This document shows positions 34,380-41,994 of a stretch of 64,000 nt of DNA, piece after piece (position 1 is the stretch's first letter; each line of letters opens with the position of its first letter). A model generated the notes under the pieces. That model worked only from the letters and a program-made list of their open reading frames with translations, was not told where the DNA came from and searched no databases. The position numbers were made by a program, and so were the translations under genes. Source of the DNA: Vibrio neptunius (GTDB lineage Bacteria; Pseudomonadota; Gammaproteobacteria; Enterobacterales; Vibrionaceae); contig NZ_JXXU01000027.1 of NCBI RefSeq assembly GCF_000967495.1, forward strand, positions 42,683-106,682, read 5' to 3'.

Positions 34380-35672
34380 GTGGCTACCACGTTCGAGCCG
34401 AGCAAAGGTAAAATTGATTTGGGCGTCGGGGCAGACGCCAGCGTGTCATTAGCCGAAGCCAAAGCGGAAGCCCATCTGTTCTTACCTTGTGAAGCGGGTT
34501 ATCCGATTAAGCTGACTTACCGCGACGCCAAGGGCAAAGATGCCACTTACTCGTTCGGTAGCTTTCGATTCAAAGGAACCGTTTCTGTGGGGTGTTTTGC
34601 TGGGGTGGCCGTCGGTGCCAGCGCTCAAGTGGGTCAGGCAGAAGAGGAAAATGGCAGCAGTGTTGGGGTAATGTTTACACCACATGTCGATCTTTCCAAA
34701 GGACCGAAGGGGGAAATTGGCCTACGTGCACAAGGCTTTGCTGGCCTTCAAGCGAGCGGGCAATTGGCAGGGTCGATGGAATGGAAAGCGCCTGAAGAAG
34801 ACAAACCTACCACTTTTAAAGTGCTCTTAAAGCTGAGTGCCTCGGGCAATATTGCAGCCGGGGCTGGATTCGGTGCAGATTTCCAGCTCTCACTCGTGGA
34901 GGGGAAATTTTATTTAAAATGTTCAGGTCAGTTGGTTTGGGGGGCTGGCGGTGGGGGCGGTTTCGGTGCCCTTATCGATATGGTGCAGTTGTGGGAGTTG
35001 GCCAAAGTTATTTTCCGAGGGCTTCAATATGTTGACTATCGAGTACTCGCTAACCTAAATAATGAAGCTTATGACTATCTTTTGGACTGTACACTGGTGG
35101 CGTTCACCAGAGAGTTGATTGATTCGCCTGCTCAAACATTGGAAAGTGTTGTCCAAGCGGGTGAGAAGCAGGTCATGACTTGGAAACAAGGGCTTGACGA
35201 CATTAGTGATCGTAAGATCAAGGCAAATGCGCTGGCCAAACATATTTTAGATAGCAGTACTATGTCAGGTATGTCATTTGACTCGATTTTGCCAGAGGCG
35301 ATAGGGGTAATGTTAGACACTTTAGTGGAGGAGTTTTTGCTGAGCTTTAATGAGCTGCAGGAGCGGGCGATCTGTAAGCTGCTTAAAGAGAGCACCTATA
35401 GCTGGCATAAGTTTGAAGAGATTTTGCAGCGAATGAACAGTACAGGGCAAAAACAGACGGGTGATAAAGTGATGTTTGATAACCTTGACCGTATAAATGC
35501 TATTTTGGATGAAGCCCAACAACGAATGTTTAACCGCTGGGTGACTCAATTGGCGCACAAGAACAGGCTGACTGATAACGCAGACCCTTATCTTCCCGTT
35601 TCTGGTGAGCAATTGTCCCGAAAACGTGCCCAGATAATGGCTCGTAGTGATGAGTATTTACCTTACCGATAA
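34380..35672 (+). CDS. Orphan effector C-terminal cassette (diverged LysM-effector tail)
   Basis: About 430 codons aligning over full length with residues ~425-853 of the LysM effector: IDLGVGADASVSL, GKDATYSFGSFRF, LVWGAGGGGGFG, LPEAIGVMLDTL, STYSWHKFEEILQRMN, RINAILD. It lacks LysM, coiled coil and adaptor-coupled start. The first usable codon is a GTG at 34380 without a ribosome site, just after an in-frame stop (34365). It is probably a silent cassette that could be swapped into the expressed effector, or an orphan left from an earlier one. SUMF1 copy b converges on it. Confidence 0.6.
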   Translation: MATTFEPSKGKIDLGVGADASVSLAEAKAEAHLFLPCEAGYPIKLTYRDAKGKDATYSFGSFRFKGTVSVGCFAGVAVGASAQVGQAEEENGSSVGVMFTPHVDLSKGPKGEIGLRAQGFAGLQASGQLAGSMEWKAPEEDKPTTFKVLLKLSASGNIAAGAGFGADFQLSLVEGKFYLKCSGQLVWGAGGGGGFGALIDMVQLWELAKVIFRGLQYVDYRVLANLNNEAYDYLLDCTLVAFTRELIDSPAQTLESVVQAGEKQVMTWKQGLDDISDRKIKANALAKHILDSSTMSGMSFDSILPEAIGVMLDTLVEEFLLSFNELQERAICKLLKESTYSWHKFEEILQRMNSTGQKQTGDKVMFDNLDRINAILDEAQQRMFNRWVTQLAHKNRLTDNADPYLPVSGEQLSRKRAQIMARSDEYLPYR

Positions 35673-35676
35673 TCAC

Positions 35677-35701
35677 AAATAGGCCCGCTAGGGCCTATTT
35701 T
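35677..35701. terminator. Bidirectional terminator between orphan cassette and SUMF1 copy b
   Basis: AAATAGGCCC and GGGCCTATTT form a ten-pair stem with a four-base loop and T/A flanks on both sides. Confidence 0.75.
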
Positions 35702-35714
35702 GACTGCATCGTTT

Positions 35715-36770
35715 CTATTGAGCTGGAGATGGTTGTTGTAAAGCGCAGCGAAAGCTGACCGAGACATAGTATCTTTTTTGAATTGGTACATGATGGATGC
35801 GAGCAAAAGTCATGGTAACGCCAGCAGCGTCTCTTAACACTTTCTCTGTGCCAGTCTCTGGTCCCTGTGGATTATGCTCGGGTGAGTTAATGTAATAATC
35901 GGGCGAGTACCAATCATTGACCCACTCACTGACCTGATTAGACATGCCATAGACGCCGAGAGGGTTAGGTGGGAATGTATCTACATCTTCTATGCCTGTC
36001 GAGGCATTCGCCTGAGACTGGTTATACTCGACGTAGGAGTTTGTCGTAGGGTCGATATAGACATCTTCAGAAACTTGTCGATAGCCATTATTGGTGGCGA
36101 AATAAGTTTTTTGTCCGCGGCTTCTGGCGGCATATTCCCACTGGGCTTCTGTTGGTAAATCGAACGGCAACCCACTCATAGAGCCAAGCCACTGACAATA
36201 GTCTTTCGCTTCCTGCCATTCTTTTGTGGAGGCTGGGTTATCTTTACGTTTCGTCGTGAGTATCTGGTAGCGCTCAGAGTTTCTCTCGATATGACGCCCA
36301 TCATTAGACCAATCACGAGCGACTGGCAAACTATTAATCAAACGCATCCATTCCATATCAATAAAGCGAGTTTCAAACTTTGAGATTGAGTAGGAATCCA
36401 ATGTCACCTTATGCAGCTGATGAGCGCCTGTTTCTGTACTGGAGGGGGAACTTAAGCACTCAACACCCGGTGCCCAATCCATTCGCTTGACAGTACCACT
36501 GGGTACTAGGCAGGGGGCACCAAAGTCGCCCATGTCAAAACTGCCCCCCTCAACAAATATCAGTGTTTCGATAGCGCGCACCACTACGTCCGCCGCTCTT
36601 TGTCGTTGCACGTTGGTTGCATCGGGGTAGTGTTGCTCAATGTTCTTAACGATTGTATCCAACTGTTGCTGGGAAACGGTGTCACTGGTTACATGGATAA
36701 CGGAACTATTGGTATTGCACGCTGCCAGTAGTGGCAGCATACACCCCAAAGCTAACCCTCTGTTTTTCAT
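35715..36770 (-). CDS. SUMF1/FGE-like lipoprotein, copy b (candidate immunity)
   Basis: 351 residues. The lipobox is LPLLAAC. The domain plan matches copies a and c (FVEGGSFDMGDF, DLPTEAQWEYAARSRG, NPLGVYGMSNQVSEWVNDWY, SFRCALQQ), but the sequence is clearly diverged, parallel to the divergence between the two effector tails. It converges on the orphan effector cassette with 42 bases between stops. The natural reading is that each SUMF1 variant is matched to its own effector-tail variant. Catalytic competence cannot be judged from sequence. Confidence 0.72.
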   Translation of the reverse strand: MKNRGLALGCMLPLLAACNTNSSVIHVTSDTVSQQQLDTIVKNIEQHYPDATNVQRQRAADVVVRAIETLIFVEGGSFDMGDFGAPCLVPSGTVKRMDWAPGVECLSSPSSTETGAHQLHKVTLDSYSISKFETRFIDMEWMRLINSLPVARDWSNDGRHIERNSERYQILTTKRKDNPASTKEWQEAKDYCQWLGSMSGLPFDLPTEAQWEYAARSRGQKTYFATNNGYRQVSEDVYIDPTTNSYVEYNQSQANASTGIEDVDTFPPNPLGVYGMSNQVSEWVNDWYSPDYYINSPEHNPQGPETGTEKVLRDAAGVTMTFARIHHVPIQKRYYVSVSFRCALQQPSPAQ

Positions 36771-36785
36771 TTGTTGTTCCTTTAG

Positions 36786-36927
36786 TTTAATGCGCCTATT
36801 TTACGCACAAATATGCTGAGAAAACAGTTGCAAAAACACCATAAGCCCAGTGATAACGCAGGAATTTCGTAATCAAGCTTTACGCTTACCTTTATGGCTA
36901 AAACCTTGGCCCTATTGGGCCACCCTC
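36786..36927. repeat. Array repeat R2 (~140 bp)
   Basis: A second copy of the R1 repeat lies between the starts and ends of SUMF1 copies b and c. It ends in a degraded version of the GGCCC palindrome (TTGGCCCTATTGGGCCAC). Confidence 0.8.
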
Positions 36928-37996
36928 AGTGGAGCGGCGTTGTGCTTTGTACCGCGCAGCGAAAGCTGTCTGAAATAGAGTAGTGTTCCAAAACAGGATC
37001 TTGTCCATAGCGGCCAAACGTCTTTACCGCTCCCCCATCTCGCGATACTTTCTTGTTGCCATGTTTTGGCCCCTGAGGGTTGTGCTCGGGGGAATTGAGA
37101 TAATAGTCTTTTGCGTACCAATCATTTACCCATTCTCGAATTCCATTGCTCATCCCATAAATACCCAGTGGGTTGGCAGGCCAACGGCCAATATATTCCT
37201 CGCCACTGGTTTCGCTGTTGACTTCTGAAGGTAGAATATCGACATACTGGTCAGTGAGAGGGTCAAAATAATACCCTCCTGCAAGAGAGCGGTAACCGTC
37301 ATTGGTGGCATAATAATAGTGCTGGCCTCGACTTCTTGCTGCGTATTCCCACTGCGCCTCGGTCGGTAAATCAAACGCTAAGCCAGAGATGTCGCCTAGC
37401 CATTGGCAGTAGTCTTTGGCTTCTTGCCACGATTTAGTATAAGTCGCTCTGGTATGCTTAAAATTATATTTCATCGCATTATGGTACTTGTCATCCGTAC
37501 GTTTCATGGGTCTAGCTTGCATCGGGATGATACTGACATAGTAGGTCATTGCTGGCGGTAGCTGATTAATTTGCCGCATCCACTCCATATCTAAAAAGCT
37601 GGTTTCATATTTAGAGATCGAGTAAGAATCCAAGGTGACTTTATGTAAATGTTGCGCACCAGATAAGTTAGTAGCAAAGTTAAAACACTCAGCATCAGGG
37701 GACCAATCGAGGCGATTCTCGGTTTTACTAGGAAAATCACAATCCATTTTAAAATCGCCCATATCAAAGCTGCCACCGTCGACGAACACCATATTTTCAA
37801 TCGCACGGACCACAGCTTCAGCCGCTTGTTGTTTTTGTTGTGCTGTTGCTTGCGGGTAACGGGTAGTGATGTTGGTGACAATGGTTTTGATTTGCTGCGG
37901 AGAAACCGTTTCACTAGAGAGCTGAATACTGGAGCCAGTGTTACAGGCGACCAAGACAGGCAGTGTGCCGATTAACCCTAACCATCGATTTTTCAT
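36926..37996 (-). CDS. SUMF1/FGE-like lipoprotein, copy c
   Basis: 356 residues, nearly identical to copy a: same lipoprotein signal (LPVLVAC), same C-terminal half apart from scattered changes. Differences cluster around ~150-165 (TYYVSIIPMQARPMKR versus SQFVSINPLKAKQIQR) and ~235-265. The poly-G tract of copy a is broken here. It is separated from copy b by repeat R2 and is followed upstream by repeat R3. It looks like the second product of a tandem duplication that included copy a. Confidence 0.75.
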   Translation of the reverse strand: MKNRWLGLIGTLPVLVACNTGSSIQLSSETVSPQQIKTIVTNITTRYPQATAQQKQQAAEAVVRAIENMVFVDGGSFDMGDFKMDCDFPSKTENRLDWSPDAECFNFATNLSGAQHLHKVTLDSYSISKYETSFLDMEWMRQINQLPPAMTYYVSIIPMQARPMKRTDDKYHNAMKYNFKHTRATYTKSWQEAKDYCQWLGDISGLAFDLPTEAQWEYAARSRGQHYYYATNDGYRSLAGGYYFDPLTDQYVDILPSEVNSETSGEEYIGRWPANPLGIYGMSNGIREWVNDWYAKDYYLNSPEHNPQGPKHGNKKVSRDGGAVKTFGRYGQDPVLEHYSISDSFRCAVQSTTPLH

Positions 37997-38011
37997 TCGA
38001 TACTCCTTGTG

Positions 38012-38153
38012 TTTAATGCCGCTATTTTACGCACAAACATGCTGAGAAAACAGTTGCAAAAACACCATAAGCCCAGTGATAACGCAGGAATTTCGTAATC
38101 AAGCTTTACGCTTACCCTTATGGCTAAAACCTTGTCTCTATAGGGCCATGCTC
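38012..38153. repeat. Array repeat R3 (~140 bp)
   Basis: A third copy of the R1 repeat, upstream of SUMF1 copy c. The terminal palindrome is degraded (CTTGTCTCTATAGGGCCATG). Confidence 0.8.
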
Positions 38154-38289
38154 TTGGATGTTTTAAATTGCATTTCATCGCATTATGGTGCTTGTCATCG
38201 AGGTACTTATTGGTTTAGCTTAAGCACTCAGCATTAGGGAACCAATCGAGGCGCTTATCGAGCGGTGTAGGCAAATCACAATCGATTAT
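38154..38289 (-). pseudogene. Decayed SUMF1 gene remnant 2
   Basis: Almost the same sequence as remnant 1 (33717-33852), with a few substitutions, in the same place relative to the R repeat and the single-TM gene. The damage therefore pre-dates the duplication. Confidence 0.6.
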
Positions 38290-38337
38290 CTAATGCCTAT
38301 ATTGCATAGTTTCAACTTTCTGAGGTCGATTTAGACT

Positions 38338-38736
38338 ATGACTTCTCAACTAACACGTAAATCGTTGCGGAGTAACATGCAAAAACTAATCAAATGGTTC
38401 TCAATAATTACAATAGCGACCCTACTTGCGCTGGTTATTCTTCTCTTCACTTTGTTTAGATTTGAACAAACAGCGTCTACTCAACACCAATTGCTTGGTG
38501 AAATGTTATGGTTATCGGCTCCTGATGGAGGGGTCGGTTTCAGAATACTCGCATCAAGTCATCCGAACTATACGATTAAGATAGTGTGTAATACTCCTGA
38601 TAATATTTGTGAGCAAGGTACTTACAGGTATACAGGCACGGAACTACAAGAAGTTGAAATTAGTGATATTGCCTCATATCTAGGAGAGAGTATCGGACTA
38701 GTAAATGGAGAGTTTATGGTAAAAATAAGCGACTAG
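38338..38736 (+). CDS. Single-TM protein, array copy 2
   Basis: 132 residues, differing from the copy at 33901 by only a few residues (for example A/T in the TM helix, L/I before the second cysteine, Q/E near 102). Flanks are also duplicated: remnant 2 upstream and the first ~50 bases of the orphan cassette downstream. Near-identity indicates a recent duplication or ongoing gene conversion. The function is unknown. Confidence 0.6.
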   Translation: MTSQLTRKSLRSNMQKLIKWFSIITIATLLALVILLFTLFRFEQTASTQHQLLGEMLWLSAPDGGVGFRILASSHPNYTIKIVCNTPDNICEQGTYRYTGTELQEVEISDIASYLGESIGLVNGEFMVKISD

Positions 38737-38816
38737 AGACTGTTTATGCTGGGATGTTTGCTAAGTGGGGCACTACGTAAAACCGCGCAGAAATGTTGCT
38801 GTGACCTCAAGCAAGT

Positions 38817-38870
38817 GTGGCTACCACATTCGAGCCGAGCAAAGGTAAAATTTATTTTGGCGTCGACGCA
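38817..38870 (+). pseudogene. 5' stub of a second orphan effector cassette
   Basis: The bases GTGGCTACCACATTCGAGCC onward repeat the start of the orphan cassette at 34380 with few changes, then break off at GGCGTCGACG. Everything downstream in the cassette is missing here. Confidence 0.7.
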
Positions 38871-38938
38871 TACACCCCAAAGCTAACCCTCTGTTTTTCA
38901 TTTGTTGTTCCTTGTGTTTAATGCGCCTATTTTCCGCA
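38871..38938 (-). pseudogene. 5' stub of a second SUMF1 copy b
   Basis: Immediately after the cassette stub, CATACACCCCAAAGCTAACC and the following bases repeat the start codon region and upstream leader of SUMF1 copy b (36740-36805). The junction marks a deletion of roughly 2.4 kb that removed one cassette and the body of one SUMF1 copy b. Confidence 0.7.
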
Positions 38939-39223
38939 TATGCAGGCTGCGTTTCAGGGTACGACTATCAGTACCCTGTTAGAGATAGGCTGCAATCCCG
39001 TCGCTTACCCCTAATTTCTCACCCAACAGCCCAATTATCGAGTCTTCCAAGTCATTAAGATGGCCTGTATATAACGCTGGTAGGACGACCTAATTTTGAG
39101 GATTAGCGAATCATTTACATCAGGTGTAAAGCTAATTGCTTGACGTATATTGCTTTATCAAGTCGATATCTTTAGGTGGTGCGTTTTGATTTTTATCATA
39201 TTCATTTTCTAAGTGAGAAATCA
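38939..39223. other. Intergenic region right of the effector array
   Basis: It contains a perfect eight-pair hairpin CAGGGTAC/GTACCCTG (38955-38978) without T-run, and no ORF that I trust. It marks the right edge of the array and leads to the 548-residue gene. Confidence 0.4.
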
Positions 39224-40870
39224 ATGAGCAATAAATACTTAACTGACATCGTTTCACAGCCAGATATAGCGCAGTACAAAAATAATCTGGTCTTAAGACT
39301 TTTGAATTCGAAAAGGCCTTTTGTGCATTACCCACCCAGTGCCAGAGGGGATATGAATGCCTATAAATACGTTGCCTTTAAAGAGGAAATGGCGCGACCG
39401 ATTACGGTATTTGAATATTTTGATTCTCCTCGAGAAGGGTCTGAGCAGGAAGAATTTAATCGAAATATCCCGGCAATCAATCAGCACATCAGAGATCTTG
39501 GCTTACTCAAAGAGGGGCGGGACTATGTTTGGTTGACCACCAAGGATGTCAACGAAGTAAAAAAGCACGCGGATAAAGTCCATCATTACCAAGAGTATGA
39601 CAACAACACTTATGATCGCGATATCCGCCGACAAGCGTTGCTATTCTATCAAGACAAAATCGCCAATGATCCGAGTGTCGGACAATATCTCGCCTCGAAA
39701 CACATTGGGCCGGTTAGGAACAGAGAAAAGTGCCTGGTGCTATTTAACATTAACCGGCGAGCTAAAAGCGAGGTTTGGGATCCGAGAAATGAAAGGCACA
39801 GCACTTACATGCAAGCCTTTAAAGACATTGTCGAAATCATCAATGCAATGAATGCAAAAAAGCAGTTACCTATGCATGATATTGGTTTCGTGGGCAGCAA
39901 ATTAACGCCAGATGAGGTCACTGAATGGCGGGAATATTGCAATAATATGGGAACCAATTTGATTGATCTGACCGATGTGATGGATGCGCCTCATGGTTTG
40001 AATCGCACTCAGCAAAGGTGCGTACATGTTGCGTTAGCGGATAACTACAAAAGTACCCTCTATTTTGGTCATCAATCTGGCGTTAATGAAGACGCGAACA
40101 TCCTGCCCAGAACCAATGTGCTCAGCTTAAGTGAGTATCTCCACCTTGGGCAAATTGGCATTAGTCGGGTTGAAGCACGGTCTCAGCTGGATCCTGAGTA
40201 TCAAAACGAACTGGGTATGGGCGGGGCATACAGCGCTTTTGGCAATTTTTACAGTTTGCGTAACTGTGAGTTTCTGACTTCTGACGGTGTGCTAGCGGCA
40301 ATCCAGCTCAAATTGGATATGCACAAAGACAATCATATTTCTCTTGAAACGGTATGGGATGACGTTTTAGGGCGCTATGCTTGGGAGTCAGAGGTGCCTC
40401 ATATCCCAAAGAAGAAGTTGGATAAGTCAGAGCCTTACGTTGTGTTTTGCAACAAGTATTATTATATCGATGACATAGAGATATCCGATGATCAGGCGGT
40501 AAAAAGGTTACTCAATCGAATCTTTGTCAGTGCTGGGGTAGATGAGAGCAAGTTCTGGGACAAGGTGGAAGATAAGGAAGCCAAAAGGGCCTATATTGAG
40601 GCGGCAGAATTATTGGTACGCCGAAAGCTGAAACACCAGCCTCAATTCACTGAACAAACGCGGGCATGGTTGGCTGACATCCTTGAGCAATTGTTTGAGA
40701 GACATGATAGTGGGTCGCCACTTTCAATCCATAAAAATAGGCTTGAAGCGCAAAATGCAGGACGCGTCATGTATACGTTGGGAGCCAATCAAATCAAACA
40801 CCGCGCCATTAAAGACACCTCGTGGAGTGACTTTTGGAATTTAGTCGATACGCAATCCGAGCAAGACTAA
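39224..40870 (+). CDS. Unrecognised 548-residue protein next to T6SS array
   Basis: I do not recognise this family. The protein is soluble, mixed alpha/beta, without signal peptide or TM. Distinctive segments are RPFVHYPPSARGDMNAYKYV, CLVLFNINRRAKSEVW (~167-182), DIGFVGSKLTPDEVTEWREYC, YFGHQSGVNEDANILPR and a helical C-terminus. The alternating beta-strand/helix order is loosely reminiscent of GT-B glycosyltransferases, but no donor-binding motif is clear. The start is ATG at 39224 (GTGAGAAA upstream), not 39176. It stands alone between the effector array and xthA, so it may belong to the accessory region. Confidence 0.6.
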   Translation: MSNKYLTDIVSQPDIAQYKNNLVLRLLNSKRPFVHYPPSARGDMNAYKYVAFKEEMARPITVFEYFDSPREGSEQEEFNRNIPAINQHIRDLGLLKEGRDYVWLTTKDVNEVKKHADKVHHYQEYDNNTYDRDIRRQALLFYQDKIANDPSVGQYLASKHIGPVRNREKCLVLFNINRRAKSEVWDPRNERHSTYMQAFKDIVEIINAMNAKKQLPMHDIGFVGSKLTPDEVTEWREYCNNMGTNLIDLTDVMDAPHGLNRTQQRCVHVALADNYKSTLYFGHQSGVNEDANILPRTNVLSLSEYLHLGQIGISRVEARSQLDPEYQNELGMGGAYSAFGNFYSLRNCEFLTSDGVLAAIQLKLDMHKDNHISLETVWDDVLGRYAWESEVPHIPKKKLDKSEPYVVFCNKYYYIDDIEISDDQAVKRLLNRIFVSAGVDESKFWDKVEDKEAKRAYIEAAELLVRRKLKHQPQFTEQTRAWLADILEQLFERHDSGSPLSIHKNRLEAQNAGRVMYTLGANQIKHRAIKDTSWSDFWNLVDTQSEQD

Positions 40871-40964
40871 AAACCACTGAAAGTGCATCTATCTAATAGG
40901 TTAGGTTTGGGCACAGTCAAAGGGGCGACACAAGACGTCACCCCTTGAGCTTGTTGTGTTTTGG

Positions 40965-41771
40965 TTATTTAAACGTCGCCCAAATCGGGGCGTGGTCCGA
41001 CGGCTTTTCGATACCGCGCAGTTCGTAGTCGATGTCTGATTCGATACATTTCTCAGCAAGCTTTGGTGTCGCCAGTACTACGTCGATACGTAGCCCACGG
41101 TTGTCATCAAAACCGCGTGAGCGATAGTCAAACCACGAGAAACGATCCTCAACCTGCGGGTGAAGCTGGCGGAAAGTATCGACAAATCCCCAGTCGATTA
41201 ATGTTTGCAACCATTGGCGCTCTTCTGGTTGGAAAGAGCATTTGCCTGTTTTTAACCAACGTTTGCGGTTGGGTTCGCCGATACCGATATCAGCATCTAT
41301 TGGGCTGATGTTGATATCGCCCATCACGATAAGCTGCTCGTCATTGTTATGATGATCATTTAGGTAAGTCATCAAGTCTTGGTAGAACTGGCGCTTGTAT
41401 GGGTACTTGGTCTCGTGGCTGATGTTGTCGCCCTGAGGAAAGTAGCCGTTAAGCACGGTGACTTTCTCGCCGTTGTCGTCTTCAAACGTCGCCATGATCA
41501 TACGTTTTTGATGATCTTCGTTGTCGGTTGGAAAGCCTTTCTGAACAGAAAGCGGTGCTTTCTTACATAGCATGGCGACACCGTAGTGTGCTTTTTGACC
41601 ATGGAAGTAGACTTTGTAGCCCATCGCTTCAACGTCTTCGACCGGGAAGGCTTCATCGTGCACTTTGATTTCTTGAAGGCCGATCACATCAGGTTGGTGT
41701 TTGTCGATGACCGCTTGCAATTGATGCAAGCGTGCGCGAAGACCATTGATGTTAAAGCTGATCACTTTCAT
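40965..41771 (-). CDS. xthA: Exodeoxyribonuclease III
   Basis: 268 residues, exactly the ExoIII/AP-endonuclease size. The enzyme nicks DNA 5' to abasic sites and degrades 3' ends in base-excision repair. Landmarks are [11 protein letters not shown], the metal glutamate in [50 protein letters not shown] and the terminal SDHAPI with the catalytic histidine. It is monocistronic; an imperfect GGGG/CCCC hairpin lies beyond the stop. Confidence 0.95.
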   Translation of the reverse strand: MKVISFNINGLRARLHQLQAVIDKHQPDVIGLQEIKVHDEAFPVEDVEAMGYKVYFHGQKAHYGVAMLCKKAPLSVQKGFPTDNEDHQKRMIMATFEDDNGEKVTVLNGYFPQGDNISHETKYPYKRQFYQDLMTYLNDHHNNDEQLIVMGDINISPIDADIGIGEPNRKRWLKTGKCSFQPEERQWLQTLIDWGFVDTFRQLHPQVEDRFSWFDYRSRGFDDNRGLRIDVVLATPKLAEKCIESDIDYELRGIEKPSDHAPIWATFK

Positions 41772-41994
41772 TTTTATTCCTTGTTATTGAAATAATTCAA
41801 CCAATTGAAATTTCCCCAGATATTACCACTTTCTTGAGTCACTACCTAAAGTTAACACTTGGTGTATTGGCATTAACATATTTGTAAACTTTCGATTGAT
41901 AAATGATTGCAATATGTTGTAATTGGTCTCGAAATGTAGAATTTAGCCTTCGTTTTTGATGCGATATGAATGAGTTTGCTCATAAGGATGTACT

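Noticed and set aside
32510..37859. Several plus-strand ORFs of 70-95 codons opposite the SUMF1 genes
   Set aside because: They are antisense shadows that recur wherever the SUMF1 coding strand is repeated and lack ribosome sites.
40915..40950. GGGG.GAC / GTC.CCCC hairpin downstream of xthA
   Set aside because: It contains a mismatch and lacks a clear T-run on either strand; left as a note in the xthA entry.
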